The notes under the pieces were generated by a model. That model searched no databases. It was not told where the DNA came from and saw nothing but the letters and a program-made list of their open reading frames with translations. 64,000 nucleotides of DNA from Diplosphaera chodatii (taxonomy: Eukaryota > Chlorophyta > Trebouxiophyceae > Prasiolales > Stichococcaceae), in assembly GCA_032358165.1 (NCBI GenBank), contig JAALGY010000012.1, forward strand, positions 992,001 through 1,056,000. Reading direction: 5' to 3'. Position 1 is the stretch's first letter; every line of letters begins with the position of its first letter. This document shows positions 48,301 to 59,600 of this stretch, piece by piece. The position numbers and the translations under genes were made by a program.

Positions 48301-49901
48301 CTATGTTGTTCACGTGGCCGAACAGTTGAGACCCTGGTTCCTCCGACTGCAGGGGTAAGTACCTGTACATCAGTCTGGGCGCCAAGCGCGGCGCCTCAAT
48401 CAGCAGCTGGCTGCAAGCCACGCCCGACAGCAGCAAGTATCAGGCATGGAAGGCAGGACGAGCTTGCGCGCCTGACCTTCACATACGAGCAAAACTGCAG
48501 CTTGCATATGCAACAGTGGTGTCGACGATTTCAAGTCGTCCATGGCGGTTGCTGCTGCAACCTGTAGGTGCATGCCTGGGAGGCAAATCCCCAGCACCAG
48601 TGGGCGCTGAAGGCGTGGGCAGGCCGCAGCCGTTTGGGGTCTCGCTTCACCCTGCACCCAGAGGCAGCATGGACAGCCGACGGCACGGTGGGTCAACACT
48701 CCAATTGTGACATATATCGCCATTGACATCTGCACCACGTCACGTAGGAGCTGTATGAATGCCATGAGGAGAGCACGCAAGCAACCAAAGGAAAAGTGCA
48801 TTGCAGCACCCCAACACCCCAATTGCTCGAGTCAGTGTCTGATCAGGTGCGGCTGAACACCGAAACGGTGGCCATCGCGGAGTCGGCGGACCACAGAGGC
48901 AGCCGCCGGCGGCGCGGCTTTGCCAAGCGGCTCGCAAACAGAATCCACGCATGGTGCGACATGGGTGCTGCACCCTGCAGGATCTGTGCAGAACAGGTGT
49001 CGATCGGAGCCGAAGGCAGCGTTGATGCACCAAGGACTAGACCAACTAGCGGCTGTTTGGCGAGCCCGGTGGGCTGACTGGGATGTGGATGCAACAGGCG
49101 GCAGGGCACCACGGGCGCAGCCGCTGGCACCATGTTTGTGCCGGCTCGCAGCCCGCGCCACAATGTGAGCGTGCCGGCGACTGACTTTGGCGGCTGGCTG
49201 CTGCGGCATGCAGCGCCACAAGACCATGTCGTCATGCACATGGACATCGCGGGTGAGCTCAGTGCATTTTCCAAGTTGAACTTGCAACCATCAAGCTTCA
49301 GACCTGAAACTGCAACCAAGCTCTAGCTCAGCCTGCTGAATAAGATCTGGGAATCTGGGTTACATACCCACGTGTGTCAAGGCTGAGGGCGACTGTTTGG
49401 ACATCACTCACAGCCTTCGTCTGGGCTGGCTTTACATGCATCCTTCCAGTGCCGTTGTCCTGTTAGTTATGAGGGTCATGGAGGTATCCTGCTGCTGATG
49501 GCGTGCATTGATCCTCTACGGCATGCTGTTGCTGGTGCTGAGGCGCTGCACATGTGTCGCATGTTTGCAGGGGCCGAGTTCGAGGTGCTTGAGCAGCTGG
49601 TGCACGACGGCTCGCTGCTGCTGGTGGACGCGATCGAGGTCAAGTGGAATGATGTGTTTAGGCCCGAGTTTTTGGAGTGGCCCGCCATGTACTCTCAGGT
49701 GATTTCTGGTGGCACCGGGGAAAGGGCTGTATTGCAACACCTTCCACATCCGTCCTCACCCTGTTCAAGATGCAAACCATCCTCCAGGTGTGGTGCAATT
49801 GGACCAGCGCTAAAGTTGAACATGGCTTGCCTGCCGTGCAGATCTTCACAATGCTAGGCATCTCACATGCCTCGCCTGTGGCGCCGACAGCAGTGCCGTG
49901 A
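42301..49901 (+). CDS. GT31 glycosyltransferase-PD40 propeller-FkbM methyltransferase fusion, copy B
   Basis: Plus-strand paralogue of copy A with the same order. Signal anchor: YSVLGVLLVIAGLHTLFFRG near 42330-42395. GT31: FMFIAVFSTTNFRHRRDAVR near 42755-42815, RFDVRFIMKADDDAFVNVPA near 43232-43291 (DDD motif), KWQDVEYLKHTSLKTYMPYM, FMPNEDVSIGFWLMSVDLRR, and CCFERAKRR to WLILHKIEYAEEMR near 44250-44388, followed by YLGKRLAQCG. Propeller, 44790-48240: DWSSAGTALAAL-like start, VVYDLQRMTRTRRLPLPLHS, DGIWK joined to VDMFTGESAVVVSLQQLF, VQFNRDSSSIVFLYHIGG, ERFVLSDTAPAPAKKLFVWD, and PLWSRDGRQVAFDSAHGG. FkbM, from 48355: KYLYISLGAKRGASISSWLQ, VHAWEANPQHQWALKAW, TDFGGWLLRHAAPQDHVVMH, and MDIAGAEFEVLEQLVHDGSL, close to the family DIEGAE motif; stop at 49901. 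A low-complexity Ala/Gln/Gly insert (about 45430-45720) is specific to this copy. Confidence 0.8.
46236..46265. repeat. Two-copy direct repeat, 15 bases
   Basis: The unit catctcatataccag occurs twice back to back in an intron of copy B. It is probably replication slippage with no evident role. Confidence 0.85.
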
Positions 49902-50767
49902 CAGTGCGCGGCTGCAGCTACCAGCAACATCGGCTGTAAAAGGCTCTTTTCAAAAGGGGGGTGGCGATAGAGTGAAGCTATGGTTTGACGGGGTTTTGAC
50001 AGTGCTCAGGTTGCAGAGGTACATACGGTACCAGCTTATATATTGCTGCACCATCAACTCTTGCATGCCGCGGACAGCAGCACGGCATGTTACTGAAAGG
50101 TGCAAAAGCTACAAGTCAACAGCCTCTCTGCTCCCTCCGCACCGTTGTCGATCGCGCTCTCCCATACAACGGTGGCTGCAGTTTTGCTGTCAGCAGCCAA
50201 CTTGCTTCACGACGTGACCACTCACAGTTGTGAGCGAGGCAGCACACCTGCAGTAGTGCGTGATGCGTGTCAGTCTGCATACAAACGTTTGCGCATAAAG
50301 ATCAGCATGTTGTTGCGGCTTGGCTGCGCCAGTACAGAGCGGGGCCCCTTCGGAAGCAGGAAGTACCAGCAGGATAATCCGCGGCTGCCACCTGGTCTAC
50401 CAGCCTTCACTAGAAGATAATCGATGACACTCATGCAGAGTACTGCGCATTTCCATCCTGAGCGCTTTCCAGGTCGGTTTGAAACCATCTACGTGTGCAT
50501 ACATGCGAGCTTCCACCCGATACAGCTGCAGGTACAAGATTGCGGTACATGTTGCTGTCAACCTGTCAGTGTCAATAATCATTCACTGTTACACACCCTT
50601 GCTGTCACTGTCACATGTCGTTGTCGTGATATCGTCGAGGCAAGAGCTCGCGTGCGGGAGCCACACTGCGAGGACTCAGGCATACGTGCTCTTGGAGCTT
50701 GGCACCCGTCCTGATCGGTCTGCACTGCCTGCTGGCTATTGCTATGGGCTATATCGCCGGTAGGCGC
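49902..50767. other. Intergenic region upstream of the BTB gene
   Basis: About 0.87 kb between the copy B stop and the BTB start. It should hold the copy B 3' end and the BTB promoter. Short open frames exist but none has motifs; no RNA gene was recognised. Confidence 0.4.
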
Positions 50768-51767
50768 ATGGCATGCAAGCTTTGTAGTGCAGCAGCTGAT
50801 GCTGTCGACCAGGTTGGAACTCTGGCGGACTTCACGCTGGTGGCTGTAGATGGCAGCACTTATAAAGTGTCCAAGGCGATCACTGCTCTGCATTCCAGAG
50901 TCCTGGGGTGCGTGAGCACCGCATATCCTGTTTTTCTGCAGGCATGCGCACACGCCTGAAAGTGCTTTTGCCGGGACTGCAAAATGATCACATCGAAGAG
51001 CACAGGCAGAACACAGCAAGTTTTGCATCGTTGCATCTATGCGTCGCGAGCAGTACTTTACATCTTGGTCTCTCTGTGTTGCAGGACCATGCTCAACAAT
51101 ACTTATCCAAATGCGAAGCGCGTCAGAATGGATGACACCTCTGATGAGGTCGCCTGTATGGTCGACCATATGTATGGCGGCGAAGACTTTATCATCGAGT
51201 TCAGCAATCTGCTGCCCTGCAGTCGCATGGCACAGAAGTATGACATGCCCCGGCTGCAGAGGGCAGTTGACACCTTTCTGAATCGGCTCAAGCTGAGCGA
51301 TGTCAGTATTGCGGCCTGCATGGCGATTGCTCATGACCATCCAGGCATGCACGAGCTCAAGGAACGTTGCAATGAGTACGTAGCGCAGCGTCTGCACTGG
51401 CTCTGCACTAGGTGAGAAAGACGAGCACAGCAATGCGAGGATTCACCGTGAGTAACATAGCAGCGGCATCATACAAACTGCTCATGCTGCAGAAGCCAGC
51501 TGTGAAGCCGTCAAGCAATTGCTGGCTGCTGTTGCTAAGAACCTATGTTTTCATGGGCCCGCATGCATGCAGGGCCGATGGAAAGATTGCTACAAACTGG
51601 CTGGAGGAGCTACTTCATCATCAACGTTGCTCGAATTGATGCAACGCCGCTGCCGCTATATTGGTGCCGTTGCCAGAATCTGCACACCCAACTGCGATCG
51701 CATACTGAAATTGAAGGCATTGACCGATGAGGAGGTTGCACAGTTGGGACGCCGGATGAAAGCGTAG
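50768..51767 (+). CDS. BTB/POZ domain protein
   Basis: Probable substrate adaptor or oligomerisation protein built on a BTB/POZ fold, as used with Cullin3 ligases. Exon 1, 50768-50907, reads LADFTLVAVDGSTYKVSKAI followed by TALHSRVLG, the classic N-terminal BTB pattern (shielding of a histidine-containing helix after a short beta hairpin). Exon 2, 51085-51411, reads DDTSDEVACMVDHMYGGEDF and ARMAQKYDMPRLQRAVDTFL-like helices ending CNEYVAQRLHWLC. The last exon begins after the ccag acceptor near 51501 and reads SCEAVKQLLAVAKNLC and LKALTDEEVAQLGRRMKA. No MATH, Kelch or ankyrin partner domain is visible; at about 230 residues it resembles short algal BTB proteins. The stop lies inside a tandem repeat. 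Confidence 0.8.
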
Positions 51768-51850
51768 CTTGACTACAGTAGGCAGATGGTCGGCTGCATG
51801 TCGATATACTCGTAGCTTGACTACTTTAGGCAGATGGTCGGCTGCATGTC
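51763..51850. repeat. 48-bp tandem duplication across the BTB stop codon
   Basis: Two copies with a 48-base period, first at 51763 and second at 51811. Each contains the segments cgtagcttgactac and ggcagatggtcggctgcatg. They differ by a few bases (acagtagg versus tttagg side). The first copy includes the TAG that ends the BTB frame, so the unit duplicates the coding end and early 3' UTR. Confidence 0.9.
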
Positions 51851-51943
51851 AACAGTGGTAACCACCTACAAATCACGCCGTGCAACCTGACATGCCGACA
51901 ATTTCCACCTGTAGCGTTCCTCTGTTACATCGCAGATGCCTCG

Positions 51944-54900
51944 TCAAGCCTTTGCCCTCTGCTTGGCTACCCGCTGCTTGGCTGCCCTTTTCTGCTTCTT
52001 CCCAGGCTGCTTGTGACGGCGCTGCTCGTCCTGCCGCTGCTTTGGCACGGCTGCTCCCGTGGCTGCCAAGTCCTCAGCCAGGCCAGTTGCCAGGTCAAAG
52101 TCTCCCTGCAGTGGTTGAGTGCATGGTGATGTTTGGTGGGACCGACGTGGCCAGCTGCAAATAAAGCAAATCCTGACACGGTCAGCAGCCAGCAGGAACA
52201 TGCACACACATGTAACCGAATACGACTCAATATTGCCCCACATGTGACGATCGCACACGTCAAAATATGCTACTACGAAGCCGTGCGGCGTACCTCGGTG
52301 ATCTTGCCCTTCTTGACCTTACGCAGCAGCGCGTAGTCGTCGGCCAAGTCATCCGCATCAGCACGGGTCTGTATCAGCCGCCGCTTCGCCGCTGGCAGTC
52401 GTTTTCGCTCCTCCTCCTCTGCTGATACCCCCTACAGTTCGGCATGCAGATGGCCAAATGAGATGCAGCACCTGCCAGGCACCTCGACAATCGTAGACGC
52501 TATTCGAATGCATCATGCACCCCTGTCTGCCTCTTGTGATGGCAGGGCATGCGAAACGTGCATGCCTGGTGCCGTTTGCTGCCGCTCTTCTGCTGTGCGG
52601 GTTGTGCGCTGGCCTTTGGCTTTGCCTTCAGTGCCTTCTGCCGCTGCTTCTCTCGCGCCTTGTCCGCAAACTGCAGTGCGCAGTAAGTCATGGCAAGGTG
52701 TTGGCGTCTGATCCCATTCGCAGGGACATCTACACACACCAGACACCTTCTACATCTGACCTGCGACTGCCTTATCATGCAATGGCAGCAAGCATACAGA
52801 GCGCACTGGGCCACAGTTGACATGCCGTACATGGTCACACGCCACGAGCACACCTTGACGCTGTCAGGGTCGACTGCAGAGGGTGTGAAGTTCCGCAGCG
52901 CGACGGAGGCATGCTTGATTTCTGGCATGCGTGGCACCCGCAGCAAGCCCATTGCCATTGCCAGTTGACCCAGGTCTAGATCTGCAAAACGCCACCAGCA
53001 TAACGTTTGCACCTGCGACCCGTTGCTTCTGATCGTGGTGCAGCACAGGCACTATGCTTAGTACGGGAGTATGCGAGACATAAATTATGCACTGCTGCGG
53101 CGCAGCGCAGGGGAGGTGGTAGGTGCCGTTTTTGGATGCCGCTGCCGCCGAAAAGGCGACCGCACCTGAAAGCCGGAAGATGAAGCGGCACTGGTGCTCC
53201 TTGTACCCGCGCACATAGGACACGAAGGCGCGCGTGCCCTTCTCCATGACCTCCCTGTCGGCCTCCGCCGCCCGCCTGGGCAGCTCGGCAAGGCCCGCCA
53301 GCTGAGGGGCTGTGGTGTCGGATGCCGGCACCTCCCGAATCGGCACCTGAAGGGCAGGCGGACGCGCGTGATGCGCGGCCGCGAGGACCTATGGAGCGCT
53401 GAGCCCGCGGCCATCGAGAACAGTGCACCATGCATGCTTGCTGCCGCACGAGGGTCGTCAACAGAGAGCAAACCCATTGCGATCAGACCGTTTCCAGAAG
53501 CCAGCTGGGTGCAGCATGTTTGGGTGTCCACAGCACAGCATGCGCATGTGCCACAGGCTCGTGCGGGTGCAGCCGCGAGCCCCGCACCCGCCGCAGGCGC
53601 AGGAAGTCGGCATAGGAGGTCTCGTGCGGCAGCAGGAAGGCGAGGGCGCTGCCCCGGCGGCCCATGCGGGCGGTGCGCCCGCAGCGGTGCACAAAGGCGT
53701 CCGGCTCCTGGGGCGCGTCAAACTGCAGGGGGACCCAGGAGCAAACCTTGCACTAGAACCTTCATGCTCCCTTCGCGGCGTCGTGCAATCGATGCGACTG
53801 ACTCCCGTGGAATTTGCGATGATGGCCAATGGAATAGCAAGTGTGCATCAGACATGACGATGCCATCTGTCCTGTGCAGTCGGTTCTGTGCTGTACCTGC
53901 AACACCCAGCCCACATCTGGGATGTCCAGGCCCCGAGCTGCCACGTCTGTCGCCAGCAGGCAGCCTACACACCAGTCACTCAGATGGTATCAGCCCTCGA
54001 TGTGCAACCATTCAAATCTGCAGCCACAATGTTGTGTTGGACGGATGCCAGCACTGCAAGGGTTTGTATTCGACAGGGTGCAGGTGCTTCCGCCCAGGCA
54101 TCCAGGTCACCTGCTGGCAGCGCTGCAAACGATGCAAGCGTTGCCTCTCGGGCCGCTTGCTTCATGCGGCCATGCAGCGCTCTGATGGGCGGCAGCGCCG
54201 GCTGCAAGCTGGCCAGCCGGCCCAGCAGCAAGGCAAACAGGTCCACGCACGCGCACGTCAGGAAGTACACGATGCACTTCTCGTCTGCATGCGCCTGCAA
54301 TACCACATGATGCACGAGATGGGATCCAATGTTGGGGTCCAGGGCCGGCAAACTGCATCCAGCGGCACGAACAGAGATGTTATGACTCGGGCTTTGGAGG
54401 TGCTTGGTTGCGTGCAGACGCCTTGTGCACCCCCTGGGGACAATTGACCTGGAAAGCGTGCCTGCAGGAAGGCGACAAGCTGCGCCAGCTTGTCGGTGCT
54501 GTCGCAGACGAGGTACCCGATGTCCAGGCTGCTGGGCGTGCGCTGGCCACCCTGTGCTGCTGCGCCGTTGGCTGGCTGCTCAAGCCCGCCGCTGCCGCTG
54601 ATGTCCTCGCCCTCTGCCGTGCTGCCGTTCTGTGCGCCCGCCTGCTGGACCGCGACGTTCACGCGCACAGGGTTGCGCAGCCCGGCGCGCGCCAGGGCGC
54701 CCACCGCCTCCGTCTGCGTTGCCGAGAACAGGCCTGCACGGGAGCAGAGGCACCAGCGCTTTTCGGTACGCACCATTTGGTGGCTGGTACGCACCCAAGC
54801 CTTCATCACGGGGTGCACCTAGTGGCATTGTGTGTGCACAGGACGTCCTGATGGCCGAGATGTAAGCTGCTGATCAGCTGCTCACCAGTGCGGCGCTGGC

Positions 54901-55820
54901 GGGGGAGGCGGGACATGATGGCGTCCAGCTGCTCCCGGAACCCCATGTCCAGCAGCCGGTCCGCCTCGTCCAGCACCAGCACCTGCACATTGCGGACAGC
55001 CAGCATACCCGGTCTGCTTGCAGCAGTCTCACCATGATCATGCTGCCCCCATCGGCTTGCCAATGGGTAACCGCAGGAGGCTGCCCTTGTGATTGCCCGC
55101 CTCCCATTTGCACCGCCGCCAGCTTCAGTTTCTGAACGGATTGGGAAAATGGGTTGCATTTTGGTGTAAACGTCAACAAGTAGCATAGAGTCCCTACCTC
55201 CAGGCGGCGGGCGTCCAGCGCAGCGCAGCGCTTCATGAAGTCCGACAGCCGCCCCGGGGTGCCGACCAGCACCTGCCCGCCATCCCGCTTGAAGGCCGCC
55301 ACGTCCTCCGCTGGATCTGTTCCGCCGACGAGCAGCAGGCTGGAGTCGCTCGGCAGCGTCGCCAGGAACGGCGCTGCCACCGCGTGGATCTGCTTCGCCA
55401 GCTCCCGCGTGGGTGACACTATCACGGCGCCCACCTGCGCCATTGCTGCCCATGTTGCCGCCCAGCGCTAAGGGATAGACAGCACTGAAGGCAGCGGTGC
55501 TTCGACTGCAACAGCCAATGAGAACGCTGTCATGCTGATAGGTGTATCCGCAGGTGCCGTATGTATGTGACCTGCTGCGGCTGCAGCGGCTCGTCCAAAG
55601 CCCGCAGCTTTTCCACCAGCGGCAGCACGAACGCCAGCGTCTTGCCCGACCCGGTGGCCGCGTCCACCGCCACGTCCTTGTGGCCGGAGAACAGCGGTAT
55701 GACGGCGGCCTGCACGGGCGTGGCGTGGTGGAAGCCCAGGCTGTGCAGCACCGCCAGCGCCTCCGGTGAGACGCCGCGCACTGCCTCAAAGGGCACTTTG
55801 CCCTTCGAGCCGTTGGCCAT
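51944..55820 (-). CDS. DDX55/SPB4-type DEAD-box RNA helicase
   Basis: ATP-dependent RNA helicase of 60S ribosome biogenesis in the nucleolus. From [20 protein letters not shown] (start 55820; an in-frame ATG at 55865 is an alternative) the motifs run in order: ATPVQ (Q motif), [18 protein letters not shown] (motif I, near 55680), [20 protein letters not shown] (Ia, near 55430), [15 protein letters not shown] (Ib), [20 protein letters not shown] (II, near 54960), [10 protein letters not shown] (III, near 54730), [32 protein letters not shown] (V, near 53920), and [20 protein letters not shown] (VI, near 53640). The tail has [57 protein letters not shown] and a Lys/Arg-rich end that stops at 51944. 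The tail motifs separate DDX55/SPB4 from other DEAD-box proteins. Confidence 0.9.
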
Positions 55821-56646
55821 CTTGCTGTCCCCTAGCGCCGCACCTAAGTTTCGTCTATTCTCCACCTCCGGTTTGCTTGCATGTGTTGTTCATTTGCTGA
55901 GGACGCCCAGCAGCGAGGTGTTGTCAGATGCGCATGGCTAAATGCTTGTGAGACAGCAAAAGGTGCGACGGCACGTATTTCTGGGTTGGATTCCTGATAT
56001 CAACGTGACTACCACTCAGAGAGTCTGCAACTTGCAATGAGAGCTACCTATCAAGTATCGCAGCAGGCTGGCATGCACCCATGCTGGCTGCTGCGCTGGT
56101 GAGTGGTTGACGTAACCTGTAGCAAATCATGTGCAGATGGCGCCGGTTGGCACAAGTGCATTCCCGTGCAGTGGCAACACCAATCTTCAATCAGCGCTGG
56201 ACGTGTGTATGTGCCCGGGCGTTCAACATCGATATTTGCGGGGATACTCGTGGGTTAAATCTCAGGCTGCTGAGGATCACAACGTGCAAAGCACGCGCAA
56301 AGCGCACGGTGCCGCTGAATGCTGTGTTGGCACCATCCAGATCTACACAGCACCTGCTGACAGCAACACCAATTGCTAGCACCGATTTGCACTGGCTGGC
56401 ATTGAGCTTGGGCTGACAGCTAAGCAATTGACCTTTGCAACGCGTGCACCCCAACTGCAGCTGTATTTGGCGTGTGACCTAGCCTATGGGTCTTCTTTTG
56501 TGATCTGAGTGGTGCGGCACCTGAATAGTGGCGACAGGCAGCTTGGCACACCCAGACATTTCAACCGCCTTGGCGCCATCTTTGGCAGCCGACTGCCGGC
56601 ATGCGGCGCCTTGACCTGCGCTGAGCTAGGGCGTGCTGCTCAACCA
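55821..56646. promoter_or_regulatory. Divergent intergenic region, DDX55 / MGAT1
   Basis: About 0.8 kb between two diverging start codons, presumed to contain both promoters. No coding exon, RNA gene or specific element was recognised. Confidence 0.4.
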
Positions 56647-59600
56647 ATGTCTCGGGGCCCCACAAACGGCGCCAGCAGCACGGCGCGCCGGCTGAGCCCC
56701 GCTGCACGCCTCCTTGTCGGCGCCGCAGCCACACTGATCCTGCTCCAGGTGAGTCGCTCACCCTGGTGCAACCGCCATGCCGCTGTGTGTGAAGGCATGT
56801 GGTCGCAGCGATGCAGCCCGCTGGACGTATATACACTGGCGCGTGCCAAGCTGCCGCCCGGCGCCCTGCAGCTGCTGGTGTTTTCGGGGTTCCATGGACG
56901 GTCCACCGGCTCGGCGGTGCAGCTGGCGCAGCACTCGTCGCTGGAGCTGCGGCTCGCGGCGCTGCAGGAGGACAACGCCCAGCTGCGCACCATGTACAAG
57001 CACCTGGAAAGCCAGCTGTCGCTGGCATCAGCGGAGCTGGGAGGTGAATGTTTGGACTTAGCGTGCGCTGAAACAGCAACACTGTGCTTTGTCGCCTGCC
57101 GAACCAAACGTGCACAGCGCGCCGCAACGTCTGTCGTGCTTGTCCCGCAGCTCGTGGCCTGATATCGGAGCACGCCCGCAAGGAGCTGCTGCATCGAGGT
57201 GGACGCCTTTTGAGACACGATGCTGCGTGTGGTTGTAGCTTTGACCACAGCAACATCGGTACCTGCCGGCTGTTTGCAACGCCTCTTTCCTGAACCCTTG
57301 TACATCCTTTGAAGACACAGCTCCTCATTGCAAATGCAGCAATGCCAGAGCCACGGAAGCAGGGCGCCGTGTTGCCGGCCGGGAATGAGCATCGGGGATG
57401 CGTTGTCGGCCCGGCGGACCACTCGGGCATCGTGGCGGCGGTGCTGATGGTCACCTTCAACCGGCCATCGTACCTGCAGAAGGCCACCGGCTCGCTGGTC
57501 AGCGTGCACCGGCGCGACCCCGCCAATGCGTGAGAGGACCTCTGTGTTGATTCCACAGGCTCAACATGCGCCGCTGCCTGCCTGTGTGCTGCTGGTGCAT
57601 GTGTTGTACATGCTTTGCACAGAGGAAGCGCTGTACTGCAGGCACTGCTCCCATGTATGCATGTATTCCTGTAGCTGCATGTGTCACCCTTCAGACAGCA
57701 TTGCCACCGTGCAGCGCTGCTACCTTGTGTCCTATTACATCGTGTGGTGCAATAGCAGCACAGACGATGCACATCACACACAGCTTCCTGTCACACATGC
57801 GCAGGAGGAAGTTTCCGCTGTACATCAGCCAGGACGGCGGGCACCGGGGGGTGCGGAAGCTGGCGCTCAGCCTCACGCCCCGCATCACCTACATGCAGCA
57901 CATCGAGGACGCGCCGCCCGAGCACTCGAGCAGGCACGCCGGACGCACCTGATGCCCGGGGCAAACGTCAGCACGATCAATACTCGCTGTAGTGTGTGCC
58001 TGCTGCCACTTCACTGGCTGGCCCCAGCCCTGAGCAACCTGCGGGCAGATGACATGTAAAGTGTCAGCAGTCGCTACCGACGGTGTGACATGTAGAACAT
58101 GCAGAAAGGGGCGCCCAGTGCACACGTCAGTCCTGCAGTTGAGAGTGCTAATGAGCTGGCTTTTCTGGCTGCAGCAAGGAGCCGATCGTGTACTTCCGCA
58201 TCGCCAACCACTACAAGTTCATCATGCAGCAAATGTTCGACTGCCGGCAGTACGAGCGCCTGGTCATCGTCGAGGACGACATGCTGTTCTCCCCCGACTT
58301 CTTCTCCTTCTTCGACGCCACCTCCAAGATCCTCGATGCGGTGCCCATCTGCTGTGACACTGCAAAGTGCCGGGTAGCATGGGCCTTTTTCACGCCCTGT
58401 TGTCATCCTATCCAGCAGCACACCACAAGACACAGGCATCATTGGACGTGCAGGATCGGTCGTTGCTGTGCGTGTCCAGCTGGAACGACCACGGGCAGAA
58501 GGGTTTCGTGAGCGACCCGGAGCGCATCGAGCGCTCGGACTTCTTCCCCGGGCTGGGGTGGATGTTGCGGCGCGAAACGTGGGACTCATTCGCAGACAAG
58601 TGGTGCGCTGTCCCCGCTTGCACCCGCGCATGCTGCAGCATGCAGCCTGGTGCAGCCGCTCCAGGCCCTGCTGGCAGCGCAGGCCAGCAGAGCACCAGTC
58701 CCGCAAGAAGGCTCCCACTGGCACAGCATCATCCGGTGATGACCAGTTCTGCGGGCGTCACCGCAGGCCGGCGGCCTTCTGGGACGACTGGATGCGGCGG
58801 GACGATGTCCGGAGGGGGCGGCAGTGCTTGCGCCCCGAGGTGTGCCGCACCTACAACTTTGGCGAGCGTGGCAGCAGCGGCGGCCAGTTCTACTACCGCT
58901 ACCTGGTGCCCATCAAGCTCAACACCGTGGACGTGCCCTGGCACAAGCGGGTGCGGATGGCAGCCGAGCGGCGGTGGTGCTGCGACTGCGGCAGCCCTAA
59001 TGCATGTGCTGCGCCAGTGTTTATTACAGACGTGTCCAGCAGATCCTGCATGTTCAATGCTTTTGGCCTCACAGCATGCATTTTCCAAAGCATCGTCATG
59101 GAGATTGAGCACAGCAGTTTAGATCAGCTGTTACTGGACGTAATGTCCTTTCCCGCATGTTTCAGGACCTGAGCCGGCTGAAGCTCGACGCCTACGATGC
59201 GGACTTCAATCGCACGCTGGCGGCAGCCAAGACGCTCAACAGCCTCAACGAGGTACCATCCGGCCTGTACATGGAAAGGAGACAGAGCACCTTTCACCAC
59301 CATGGTGCTTTCCACGCATGCTGACGAGACGACACTGCGACGCTCAAGCGCCACCTGCTGGCGCGGCTTCGAGTTGTGCTGTACTGGGGCTGCAGCTGGA
59401 CGGAGCGAAGGGCGCAGTGAAGGTGCTGTACCAGTCGCAGAAGGACTATGAGCACATCACCGGGCGCCTGCGCATGCTGCGCGAGTGGCGGGTGAACCTC
59501 ACGCCATGCCAGCCCCACATCACAGCGAACTGCCTGCAACTGGCTCCACCAGCGCCCTCCGCTTTCAGAGTTGCTCTGTGTCGGCGCGGCCGCACACACG

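Noticed and set aside
53194..54447. A 417-codon plus-strand open frame
   Set aside because: It is antisense to the DEAD-box helicase exons, whose motifs are unmistakable on the minus strand.
56561..57781. A 406-codon minus-strand open frame
   Set aside because: It is antisense to MGAT1 exons; its Cys/Arg/His-rich content reflects the GC-rich opposite strand.
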